This document shows, piece after piece, positions 1-6,003 of a stretch of 7,128 bases of DNA. How positions within the stretch are numbered: position 1 is the stretch's first letter; each line of letters begins with the position of its first letter. The notes under the pieces were generated by a model that was given only the letters and a program-made list of their open reading frames with translations, made no database searches and was not told the DNA's origin. This DNA is from DATCRE01 sp964235605 (lineage in GTDB: Bacteria > Bacteroidota > Bacteroidia > Cytophagales > Cyclobacteriaceae), in the NCBI GenBank assembly GCA_964235605.1, contig CAXSCR010000108.1, positions 1-7,128 on the forward strand. Direction: 5' to 3'. The translations under genes were made by a program, and so were the position numbers.

Positions 1-47
1 AAATCAGAAGCCCATTCATCCCTTGATTCTCCAATGAAATTAATCAT
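1..47 (-). CDS. Possible 5' end of a leftward gene, cut by the window edge
   Basis: An ATG on the minus strand at position 47 opens a frame that runs off the left edge without a stop. The visible peptide is MINFIGESRDEWASDF. An in-frame TAA lies about 40 bases upstream of this ATG, so this is the first ATG available. The gene would be divergent from ku. Only 15 complete codons are visible, so a chance open stretch is quite possible and no family can be assigned. Confidence 0.3.
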   Translation of the reverse strand, partial: MINFIGESRDEWASD

Positions 48-102
48 ATATACCCAATTTCGTCGGACAAGAATGTTATATTATAATCAAAATTGAAATT
101 AA

Positions 103-136
103 TTTGGGGATGTGATACATAATGGCATTATTTTTT
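103..136 (+). promoter_or_regulatory. Candidate Bacteroidota-type promoter for ku
   Basis: TTTG at 103-106 is followed after 22 bases by TATTTTTT at 129-136. This resembles the TTTG / TAnnTTTG promoter of the phylum (last base T instead of G, spacing slightly longer than the usual 19-21). It would place the transcript start about 7-10 bases before the ku ATG, leaving a very short leader. This is a match by eye in AT-rich DNA, so confidence is low. Confidence 0.3.
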
Positions 137-150
137 AATAGTCAAATTCT

Positions 151-915
151 ATGCGATCCATTTGGACAGGAGCTATAGGCTTCGGACTTGTTAATATTCC
201 GGTAAAATTGTACAGTGCTACACAATCAAGCACATTGGACTTAGACCTATTAGATAAAAAGGATCAGGCACACATTAAATTTAAACGTGTGAACGAAACA
301 ACCGGGAAGGAAGTGCCCTGGAATAATATTGTAAAGGCTTATAAACTCAATGGCGAGTATGTTATTCTAACTGACAAAGATTTTGAAGCTGCCAGCCCAA
401 AAAAAAATAAGATCATTGAGATTTCAGACTTCGTTTTAGAAGAAGAAATTGATAGTCTATATTTTGAAACGCCTTATTTTCTAGAGCCCGATAAGTCGGG
501 TGAAAAAGCGTATGCGCTATTACTTGAAGCGTTGCGGCAAAGTGGTAAGGCCGCATTGGGGAGCTTTGTTCTTAGGAATAAAGAAAATCTCTGCATCATT
601 AAGCCACGAGGCAATGCATTGCTTCTATCTAAAATTAGATTTGCAGAAGAAATTCGTGATGCAGATGAACTTAAGCTGCCAGAAAAAGTAAAACCGAAAG
701 CTGCCGAACTAAAAATGGCGTTGGCTTTAGTAGATCAATTGACTTCACCTTTTAAGCCTGAGAAATTTAAGGATACCTATGCGTCTGAATTAATGAAGCA
801 TATTAAGGCCAAAGCAAAGGGAAAAAAGATACCTACATCACCACTCAAAGTCTCGCACCGAAAACCGCAAGATATTATGGCCCAGTTAAAAGCAAGTTTA
901 AAGAAAGCATCATAA
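151..915 (+). CDS. ku: Non-homologous end joining protein Ku
   Basis: Bacterial Ku forms a homodimeric ring that threads onto DNA double-strand ends and recruits the ligase LigD for end joining. The 254-aa product has the family hallmarks in order: the N-terminal strand with IWTGAIGFGLVNIPVKLY (residues 4-21), VPWNNIVKAYKLNGEYVILT (55-74), the segment from IIEISDF to LYFETPYFLEPD (88-114), KAYALLLEALRQSGK (119-133), FVLRNKENLCIIKPRGNALLL (139-159) and the DTYASELMKHIKAKAKGKK stretch (208-226). The length is typical. The tail after about residue 217 is short and rich in Lys, as expected for the DNA-binding C-terminus. ATG 151 is chosen because the Ku signature starts right there; the ATG at 122 is in another frame. 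No LigD gene lies in the window, so the ligase partner must be encoded elsewhere or just outside. No clear terminator follows. Confidence 0.97.
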   Translation: MRSIWTGAIGFGLVNIPVKLYSATQSSTLDLDLLDKKDQAHIKFKRVNETTGKEVPWNNIVKAYKLNGEYVILTDKDFEAASPKKNKIIEISDFVLEEEIDSLYFETPYFLEPDKSGEKAYALLLEALRQSGKAALGSFVLRNKENLCIIKPRGNALLLSKIRFAEEIRDADELKLPEKVKPKAAELKMALALVDQLTSPFKPEKFKDTYASELMKHIKAKAKGKKIPTSPLKVSHRKPQDIMAQLKASLKKAS

Positions 916-977
916 CTATTTCCGATCCGTTTATGACAACTAATATTCGCGCATTTATTTTTAATGATCGGGCAAAT

Positions 978-1007
978 TTTGTTTTTCTATCTGGTATAAT
1001 ACTTTCT
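978..1007 (+). promoter_or_regulatory. Candidate Bacteroidota-type promoter for mqo
   Basis: TTTG at 978-981 is followed by an 18-base spacer and TACTTTCT at 1000-1007, a 4-of-6 match to TAnnTTTG. It sits 23 bases before the mqo ATG. If real, mqo is transcribed separately from ku. Pattern match only. Confidence 0.38.
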
Positions 1008-1030
1008 GTTCACGTGTATAATTTTCTCTT

Positions 1031-2509
1031 ATGAATGATAAAACGACAGATGTTGTTTTAATAGGTGCTGGTATTATGAGCGCAACCCTGGGTATGTTGC
1101 TTAAAGAATTACAACCTGATATTTCAATTGATATTTACGAGCGATCAGACAAAGCTGCAGCAGAAAGTTCTGATGCTTGGAATAATGCAGGCACAGGGCA
1201 TTCTGCCTTCTGTGAATTGAATTACACACCCATGCTTCCAGATGGCACTGTGGAAATTAGCAAAGCTGTTCAGATAGCAGAATCGTTTGAAGTCTCTAAG
1301 CAATTTTGGGCCTACCTCGTTCAACAAAATGTAATTAACGCAAGCGAATTTATTAGGCCTATTCCACATATGAGCTTAGTTTGGGGCAAAAAGAATGTTG
1401 CCTATCTTAAAAATCGATTCGAGGCACTTCATACCTGTCATCTTTTTAAAGGAATGGAATATTCTACCGACGCCAAAGTGTTAAGCAAATGGATTCCGTT
1501 AATTATGGATGGTCGTAATCCATTTCAAAAAATTGCTGCAACCAAAATGCGAGGGGGTACAGATGTTAACTTCGGCACATTAACGCGTAACATATTTAAT
1601 TCACTCAAACAAAGGCCTGATGTAAATATCAACTTCAAACATGAGGTACAGACACTTAAAAAAGATAAAGAAGGCAAGTGGAATCTTAAAATTAAAGACC
1701 TTTCTAGTAATAGCATAACCAACATTAAAGCGAAGTTTGTTTTTATTGGCGCTGGTGGTGGCGCGCTTCCGTTGCTGCTGAAATCAGGCATACCAGAAGG
1801 GAAAAGTTTTGGTGGATTTCCCGTAAGTGGACAATGGCTTAAATGTATAAATAGAGAAGTGATAGAGCAACATCATGCCAAAGTATATGGCAAGGCATCC
1901 GTGGGTTCACCACCTATGTCAGTACCTCATTTAGATACACGAATTATTAAAGGTAAAAAGGAATTGTTGTTTGGGCCCTATGCTGGCTTTACCACCAAAT
2001 TTTTAAAGAATGGATCATTCTTTGATTTGCTGTTGTCAATTCGTTGGAGCAATATACGTTCTATGATAGGTGCCGGCGTACATAATATACCACTCACAAA
2101 ATATCTCATAGACCAAGTTAGGCAATCACCTAAAGACAGGGTGAAAGTGCTGAGAAAATTCATTCCAAATGCAAAGGCTGAGGATTGGGAATTAGAAATA
2201 GCAGGTCAACGTGTACAAGTAATTAAGAAAGATGAAAAAGAAGGGGGTATACTAGAATTTGGTACCGAAGTAATCAGCGCAGCAGATGGTTCACTAGCGG
2301 CCTTGCTAGGCGCTTCTCCAGGCGCCTCGACCGCTGCATCAATTATGCTTACCCTTCTGAATAAATGTTTTCCGATGCAATTAAAAAGCAACGCGTGGCA
2401 AATAAAATTAAAAGTACTAATTCCGTCCTATGGTCAATCTTTGGCAAAAGACGCGGTACTCTTGGAAAAAACGAGAAATGAAACAACAAGAATCTTAAAG
2501 CTAGAATAG
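1031..2509 (+). CDS. mqo: Malate:quinone oxidoreductase (Mqo)
   Basis: Mqo is an FAD-dependent, membrane-associated enzyme that oxidises L-malate to oxaloacetate and passes electrons to the quinone pool. It can replace or supplement NAD-dependent malate dehydrogenase in the TCA cycle. The 492-aa length is normal for the family. Visible features are the FAD-binding Rossmann motif GAGIMSATLG (residues 12-21) after a beta strand, the family signature DAWNNAGTGHSAFCELNYTP (48-67), GTDVNFGTLTR (176-186), a second glycine-rich FAD segment FIGAGGGALPLLLKSGIPEG (238-257) leading into GGFPVSGQWL, SPPMSVPHLDTR (293-304), LLFGPYAGF (312-320), IAGQRVQVIKK (390-400) and LLGASPGASTAASIML (425-440). The ATG at 1031 places the Rossmann strand at residues 7-11, as expected. 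No frameshift or lost motif is seen. The 115-base gap from ku and the promoter candidate argue against a tight operon. Confidence 0.97.
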   Translation: MNDKTTDVVLIGAGIMSATLGMLLKELQPDISIDIYERSDKAAAESSDAWNNAGTGHSAFCELNYTPMLPDGTVEISKAVQIAESFEVSKQFWAYLVQQNVINASEFIRPIPHMSLVWGKKNVAYLKNRFEALHTCHLFKGMEYSTDAKVLSKWIPLIMDGRNPFQKIAATKMRGGTDVNFGTLTRNIFNSLKQRPDVNINFKHEVQTLKKDKEGKWNLKIKDLSSNSITNIKAKFVFIGAGGGALPLLLKSGIPEGKSFGGFPVSGQWLKCINREVIEQHHAKVYGKASVGSPPMSVPHLDTRIIKGKKELLFGPYAGFTTKFLKNGSFFDLLLSIRWSNIRSMIGAGVHNIPLTKYLIDQVRQSPKDRVKVLRKFIPNAKAEDWELEIAGQRVQVIKKDEKEGGILEFGTEVISAADGSLAALLGASPGASTAASIMLTLLNKCFPMQLKSNAWQIKLKVLIPSYGQSLAKDAVLLEKTRNETTRILKLE

Positions 2510-2583
2510 ATGGAATTATAGTAGACTGATAAGGACATTATACACTGAGTAAAGCAAGTAAAGTAAAAAGGTCAACTTAATAT

Positions 2584-2868
2584 CTATGTATTATAATCAA
2601 GCACTACATCATAGTGAAAATGTGCGTTGTAGACTTGGAAATTGTTATCAATTTCAAATTGAATAATATTTTGTATGCTTGATACTCGCGTTACCATTTG
2701 TGTAGTCTCATCAAAGAATAATACGCCGCCACTTTCCGGTAAAGTCATAACATGAAGAAAACTCGGTTTCCACATCTGCCCCATCAACCTAAATCGAATA
2801 GAAATATCTGGTCTCTTATCCATTAATTCAAATAATAATCTCTTCAATTCAATAATTGACACTTTCAT
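2584..2868 (-). CDS. Small hypothetical protein, 94 aa
   Basis: The minus-strand ORF starts at ATG 2868 and ends with TAG at 2584-2586, convergent with mqo and 74 bases from its stop. No upstream ATG is available before an in-frame TAA. The protein is soluble-looking, without a signal peptide or membrane helix. It begins with an amphipathic helix-like stretch (IIELKRLLFELMDKRPD, 5-21), followed by alternating strand-like segments: ISIRFRLMGQMW (22-33), GGVLFFDET (47-55), IIQFEIDNNFQ (68-78) and a His-containing end HFHYDVV (83-89). Well-mixed composition and absence of low complexity suggest a genuine gene. I have the impression of similar conserved hypotheticals in Bacteroidota but cannot name a family, and no function is proposed. 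Confidence 0.68.
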   Translation of the reverse strand: MKVSIIELKRLLFELMDKRPDISIRFRLMGQMWKPSFLHVMTLPESGGVLFFDETTQMVTRVSSIQNIIQFEIDNNFQVYNAHFHYDVVLDYNT

Positions 2869-2971
2869 TCTTACGGACGTCCATTGAAGATTTTATAATT
2901 ACAACGCAATTATACCTTAAAAATAATGTACACGAAACACTTTGATAATTTATCTTTAAAGATAATAATGT

Positions 2972-3184
2972 GTGTACTATGTTCTACAGCAATCACTTGC
3001 TAATGCATATTGTTTAAACTTTGTTAGGATGGCACAGAATTATAAAAGTGTGGTCATCAATTTTGCGATGGTAGATCTTCCTACTGTAGTATGTTATCTA
3101 TTCTCGAACAATTTTTCAAACATTGTATTGGAGCATGACGTTAGCGAAGTTTATTTTGGGCGCAGTGGATATTGGCAATGCTAA
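2972..3184 (+). CDS. Doubtful 70-aa ORF
   Basis: The frame opens with GTG at 2972 and closes with TAA at 3182-3184. The first in-frame ATG is internal, giving about 51 residues from MAQNYKSVVINFAMVDLP. The peptide is rich in Val, Phe and Asn, has no clear signal peptide or motif, and resembles no family known to me. Its stop overlaps the stop of the leftward 57-aa ORF in a tail-to-tail arrangement sharing three bases. No promoter or ribosome binding site stands out. It may be chance, a remnant or a real small gene. It is listed because the opposite strand in 2972-3180 shows nothing better. Confidence 0.22.
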   Translation: MYYVLQQSLANAYCLNFVRMAQNYKSVVINFAMVDLPTVVCYLFSNNFSNIVLEHDVSEVYFGRSGYWQC

Positions 3185-3354
3185 AATATGTTTTCCAAAA
3201 GGGTTTGATCAGCTGGCAGATCTTCTATACAATATAGAGTAGTTAGAAATTCCTGCTTGGCTCCATGTGCTAATTCAACCGCTACTTCACATACGTTGCC
3301 TGTCGTTATATCATACTGAATTACAAATTGCGTTTCTTGTAGAAAACCAGCCAT
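3181..3354 (-). CDS. Small hypothetical protein, 57 aa
   Basis: On the minus strand, ATG at 3354 opens a 57-codon frame ending with TAG at 3181-3183. The protein starts MAGFLQETQFVIQYDITTGN and ends DLPADQTLLENIF. It is acidic, with an alternating strand-like first half (FVIQYDI, VCEVAVELA), two Cys (22 and 42) and no signal peptide or membrane segment. A purine-rich AGAAGG (complement of 3370-3375) lies 15 bases upstream of the ATG, too far for an ideal Shine-Dalgarno site. The balanced composition suggests a real small gene, in the same orientation as the 94-aa gene 312 bases further on. I recognise no family. Confidence 0.5.
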   Translation of the reverse strand: MAGFLQETQFVIQYDITTGNVCEVAVELAHGAKQEFLTTLYCIEDLPADQTLLENIF

Positions 3355-3458
3355 TAATAATCTGCATATCCTTCTTTAAATGACCTTATATTATATTACA
3401 GTCCAATTCTTAGTAATCTTATGTGAGTAATATGAATTACCATAAACTTAGAATTTAG

Positions 3459-3637
3459 AAAGATTTTGGGATAGTAGTTACTCGATTTGACGATAGACTT
3501 TCTTTAATGCCGATGAGCTTTGAATTGCAATATCACCCGATCATCTAAGAAGCCTCAAAGGTGTCGTCTATTATGAGCAAGATGGTAGTCTCTTTACTAA
3601 ATGTACTTTCGAAATAAAGCCTTTTCTAATTTGCTAA
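3459..3637 (+). pseudogene. Possible frameshifted gene remnant
   Basis: Two open stretches in different frames lie end to end. The first (3459-3548) reads KDFGIVVTRFDDRLSLMPMS and continues for a few residues to a TAA at 3546. The second (3524-3637) reads IAISPDHLRSLKGVVYYEQD, then GSLFTKCTFEIKPFLIC, and stops with TAA at 3635. Both look protein-like, and a one-base slip in the overlap would join them into about 58 residues. No start codon or family is recognisable, and open stretches of 30-38 codons occur by chance in AT-rich DNA. Confidence 0.22.
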
Positions 3638-3660
3638 TGGTATATAGTTTAAATAATTGT

Positions 3661-3682
3661 TAGTTGTACGTATATTCAACTA
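3661..3682. repeat. Short inverted repeat upstream of the protease gene
   Basis: TAGTTG (3661-3666) and its exact complement CAACTA (3677-3682) flank a 10-base spacer, 21 bases before the protease ATG. The position would suit an operator or leader hairpin, but six-base arms are weak evidence. Confidence 0.25.
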
Positions 3683-3703
3683 CACTCACTTAACCTATCC
3701 AAA

Positions 3704-5248
3704 ATGAAAAAAACTAGTTACTTCGTAATCTGGAGCATTTTTATCTATGCCTGTGCCCAGCAGGATGAAAGTTTTACACCACTCCCGCAAGAGCCAGTTC
3801 AACATTCAAGAGCCCAACTGAATAGTATTATAACGAATTCACTGCACCAGCAAAACGAATTCAAATGGGAATTTGTAAGCCCAGAGGTAATAGCCAGTGC
3901 GCTCGCAGCTGGAGATTCCCTACTGGCTATCGGGTATCAACCTGAAAACATAAACGACGTTGGTAATCAATTGGCGTCCGTCAACATCCATACACCAATA
4001 TGGCAACGTGCAAAAGAACAAACACTTTTAAGAGTAATGGATGTGTTGAGCAGGCATTCCTATACTCCGGTTAAATCAGTTGACATTATTGTGAAAGAAG
4101 ATGATACACTTCCGATTATTATTATAAAAACTACGAATAGTGATGTTATCAAAATTCTCAGAGAATTAAAAACAACACGTTATGCCGAGCCATTGGGATA
4201 TCCATTCGAAGAAACGGAACTTTCACCAACTCACCGAATTGAAAGTAATATATTCGGTTGTAGCAATGACCCTGCAAGTTTTATTCTACCGGATGATTTT
4301 TTTCAGTTTCCGACATCCAATGTAAAAGTGCCTTGGAATTTTTACGCGATGAACATACCACAGGCATGGCAGTACAGTACGGGGAAGGGAGTTAGCGTTG
4401 CTTTAATCGATACAGGGCTTTCACCTGACCAAAATAAGTTAGGAATAAACTTTAATCAGGGAGAATCATCTGGCCGATTATTATACAAGTTTGGTACCTA
4501 CAAAAGTTCTATCTGGCCTTGGGTTGGTGTGGATGGGCCAAACGATAAATGTGGTCATGGAACTCAAATGGCTGGTGCGCTGTGCGCTCCGCGAGGCATC
4601 GATGGATCTACAGTAGGTGTAGCTTATAATGCTAACCTAATTGGTATACGTGGTACCGGAGACGTTGTCATTGAAAGCAGCAGTGAGCAGAACGGTGTTA
4701 TTGAAGCCCTTAAACTAGCTGCCAATCGCACCGATGTTAAAATTATCAGCATGTCGATAGGCACTCCGCTATGGAGCTCTTCAGTAGCCGATGCTATGCG
4801 ATATGCATATAGCAAAGGCAAGCTTATTTTCTGCGCTGCGGGAACTTCAACTACACTTACAGACTGGATTGGCGTGGTTTTTCCTGCGAGGATGTCGGAA
4901 GCGGTGGCGGTTACAGGTGTAGTGGAAGGAAGTTATAAAGCGTGTGATATTTGTCACGTGGGAAGTGAAGTTGATTTCACGATGGTAATGCAGCGTGCAG
5001 GAGATGGATCAAGAACCTCACTTACATTGGCGCACCAGGGAGATCAACCTTCACGTGTAGGCGGTTCTTCCGTGGCGACAGCTACGGCAGCAGGGGTCGC
5101 AGCATTGGTATGGAGTAAATATCCCTTGATGTCTCGTGAAGAGGTGCTAGAGCAATTAATACAATCTGCCGGACTATATCCAAATAAGAACAGTAACTTT
5201 GGATGGGGAAACATCAATGCATTGCAGGCTGTGAATTCAATTCCTTAA
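3704..5248 (+). CDS. Subtilisin-like (S8) serine protease, predicted lipoprotein
   Basis: This 514-aa protein is a subtilase, which cleaves peptide bonds with an Asp-His-Ser triad. The N-terminus MKKTSYFVIWSIFIYAC is a lipoprotein-type signal with lipidation expected at Cys17 (lipobox I-Y-A-C; Tyr at -2 is unusual), so it should be exported and membrane-anchored. Residues about 30-205 look like a propeptide or extra N-terminal domain. The S8 domain runs from about 207 to 510: Asp236 in VALIDTGLS, His285 in CGHGTQMAGALCAP, GVAYNANLIGIRGT (305-317), and Ser456 in GGSSVATATAAGVAALVW. The usual GTSMAxP motif is changed to GSSVATA. At the oxyanion-hole position, AAGN is replaced by AAGT (Thr381). 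Cys residues at 186, 283, 294, 377, 414 and 417 could form disulfides. No C-terminal sorting domain is present. The gene stands alone and is followed by a strong hairpin. The substrate is unknown. Confidence 0.95.
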   Translation: MKKTSYFVIWSIFIYACAQQDESFTPLPQEPVQHSRAQLNSIITNSLHQQNEFKWEFVSPEVIASALAAGDSLLAIGYQPENINDVGNQLASVNIHTPIWQRAKEQTLLRVMDVLSRHSYTPVKSVDIIVKEDDTLPIIIIKTTNSDVIKILRELKTTRYAEPLGYPFEETELSPTHRIESNIFGCSNDPASFILPDDFFQFPTSNVKVPWNFYAMNIPQAWQYSTGKGVSVALIDTGLSPDQNKLGINFNQGESSGRLLYKFGTYKSSIWPWVGVDGPNDKCGHGTQMAGALCAPRGIDGSTVGVAYNANLIGIRGTGDVVIESSSEQNGVIEALKLAANRTDVKIISMSIGTPLWSSSVADAMRYAYSKGKLIFCAAGTSTTLTDWIGVVFPARMSEAVAVTGVVEGSYKACDICHVGSEVDFTMVMQRAGDGSRTSLTLAHQGDQPSRVGGSSVATATAAGVAALVWSKYPLMSREEVLEQLIQSAGLYPNKNSNFGWGNINALQAVNSIP

Positions 5249-5263
5249 TCGAAAAGGTGAAAT

Positions 5264-5298
5264 TATCAGGTGGTCTTGATTTACAAGATCACCTGATA
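5264..5298 (+). terminator. Hairpin terminator after the protease gene
   Basis: A 15-bp stem pairs 5264-5278 (TATCAGGTGGTCTTG) with 5284-5298 (CAAGATCACCTGATA), with one G-U pair and a 5-base loop ATTTA. It begins 16 bases after the protease stop codon, the expected place for a terminator or 3' stabilising hairpin. There is no good T-tract after it, so a classic intrinsic terminator is not fully met. Confidence 0.75.
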
Positions 5299-5521
5299 TT
5301 CACAATTAACAATTTTCCTACTACCCTAAACGATACGTGGTATCAGAACAAAACATCGCTGAAGAAATTCTATTAAATTATTACATAAATTAAAATGTCT
5401 TGCGCCATTGATTCCATTTATGCCCGGGCAATTGCTTTTAAAATATGATAGTTGATTAAGTCATTTTTACTAACTATTGATATAAAAAAAGAATTCCTTC
5501 TCATGATGTTAGGAAAGGTGT
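5299..5521. other. Non-coding spacer
   Basis: No frame longer than about 20 codons is convincing on either strand. A 17-codon ATG frame at 5395 is too short to support. A 10-base perfect palindrome TGCCCGGGCA (5421-5430) stands out as GC-rich in AT-rich surroundings but has no evident role. A purine-rich AGGAAAGG at 5511-5518 precedes the next ORF. Confidence 0.5.
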
Positions 5522-5551
5522 TTGTTTTACTGGAACGCTAACCAGTTAATA

Positions 5552-5863
5552 ATGCTTTGTGAACTAGATTGGCTCAACTTTCAATATTACCTGCTCTACG
5601 AATCGGAATGTTGGCTAGGCTACGACAATTATAAATTTAGAGACATTGAAAAATCGATAACGTGTGTACACATAGAGGAAATTTCTTCTACCGACGAATC
5701 TAAAATAACAGAATGGTATCTGCTAATTAATTTATCAATAGATAATTTTGAGAAGCGGAGAATGTTGTTGAAGAAAACCAAAAAAAACACCCTGCATCCG
5801 TGTATATGTGTGTGCAATGCGCGGCACACCAAACGTGCGAGTAGACGGCCTCACCAGTTATAA
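5552..5863 (+). CDS. Small hypothetical protein with an odd C-terminal tail
   Basis: The frame can start at TTG 5522, which has AGGAAAGG three bases upstream, or at the first ATG 5552. I use the ATG, giving 103 aa; with the TTG it is 113 aa. Up to the poly-Lys stretch LLKKTKK the protein is acidic and aromatic-rich (CELDWLNFQYYLLYESECW near the N-terminus) and looks like a small soluble protein. After the run of eight A's at about 5780 the composition changes abruptly to Cys, His and Arg (NTLHPCICVCNARHTKRASR) in visibly GC-richer DNA, and the stop TAA lies inside a palindrome. The tail may not be original, for example through a slip in the A-run or a junction with other DNA. No family is recognised, and it may be a remnant. 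Confidence 0.42.
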   Translation: MLCELDWLNFQYYLLYESECWLGYDNYKFRDIEKSITCVHIEEISSTDESKITEWYLLINLSIDNFEKRRMLLKKTKKNTLHPCICVCNARHTKRASRRPHQL

Positions 5864-5871
5864 CTGATGAG
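5850..5871. repeat. 22-base imperfect palindrome
   Basis: The left arm CTCAcCAGTTA (5850-5860) and right arm TAACTGaTGAG (5861-5871) pair at 10 of 11 positions with no spacer, centred at 5860/5861. The single mismatch is C5854 with A5867. It could be a protein-binding site or a cruciform, or part of the larger repeat at 5858-5908. Its lack of a loop makes a simple RNA terminator less likely. Confidence 0.6.
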
Positions 5872-5908
5872 TTCGCAACTGTACGGATCGCATATACATC
5901 GGTTAATA
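5858..5908. repeat. Inverted repeat with weak integron attC-like character
   Basis: TAACTGATG (5861-5869) is matched by CATCGGTTA (5897-5905), complementary at 8 of 9 positions with a T-G pair at the ninth. The interior is 27 bases. The outer heptamers TTATAAC (5858-5864) and GTTAATA (5902-5908) resemble the RYYYAAC and GTTRRRY core ends of attC sites, each with two departures from consensus. The site would follow directly on the stop of the preceding small ORF, as in a gene cassette. No integrase and no second copy are visible, so the call is tentative. Confidence 0.25.
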
Positions 5909-6003
5909 AAATTGTGGAGCTACTTTTTCGTAATGATAGAACATAGATCCGTAACCCAATTAACGGAAATAAAAATTTAACTTAAATAAATTAGAATAGA
6001 AAA

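Larger units (their letters stand above)
3355..3703. other. 349-base spacer without an intact gene
   Basis: Neither strand carries an intact gene-sized frame here. The stretch would hold the control region of the leftward 57-aa ORF and of the rightward protease gene. It also contains the two short frames described separately (3459-3637) and a small inverted repeat at 3661-3682. No convincing TTTG / TAnnTTTG promoter for the protease was found. Confidence 0.6.

Noticed and set aside
922..971. CCGATC (922-927) and GATCGG (966-971) as an inverted repeat between ku and mqo
   Set aside because: Six-base arms separated by 38 bases are likely by chance and make neither a good terminator nor a compact operator.
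1145..2391. Several minus-strand ORFs of 61-88 codons inside mqo
   Set aside because: They lie opposite a clearly conserved gene and have no recognisable content; shadow frames.
5421..5435. Adjacent palindromes TGCCCGGGCA and GCAATTGC
   Set aside because: Short palindromes with no associated gene or repeat; treated as coincidence.
5395..5448. 17-codon ATG frame MSCAIDSIYARAIAFKI
   Set aside because: Too short, no supporting signals, no family.
5629..5832. 67-codon minus-strand ORF opposite the small ORF at 5552-5863
   Set aside because: Its composition is less protein-like than the plus-strand frame and no motif is visible, though neither frame is certain.
5946..5967. TCCGT...ACGGA hairpin before the broken Cass2-like gene
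   Set aside because: Only five paired bases with a 10-base loop and no T-tract; not a supportable terminator.
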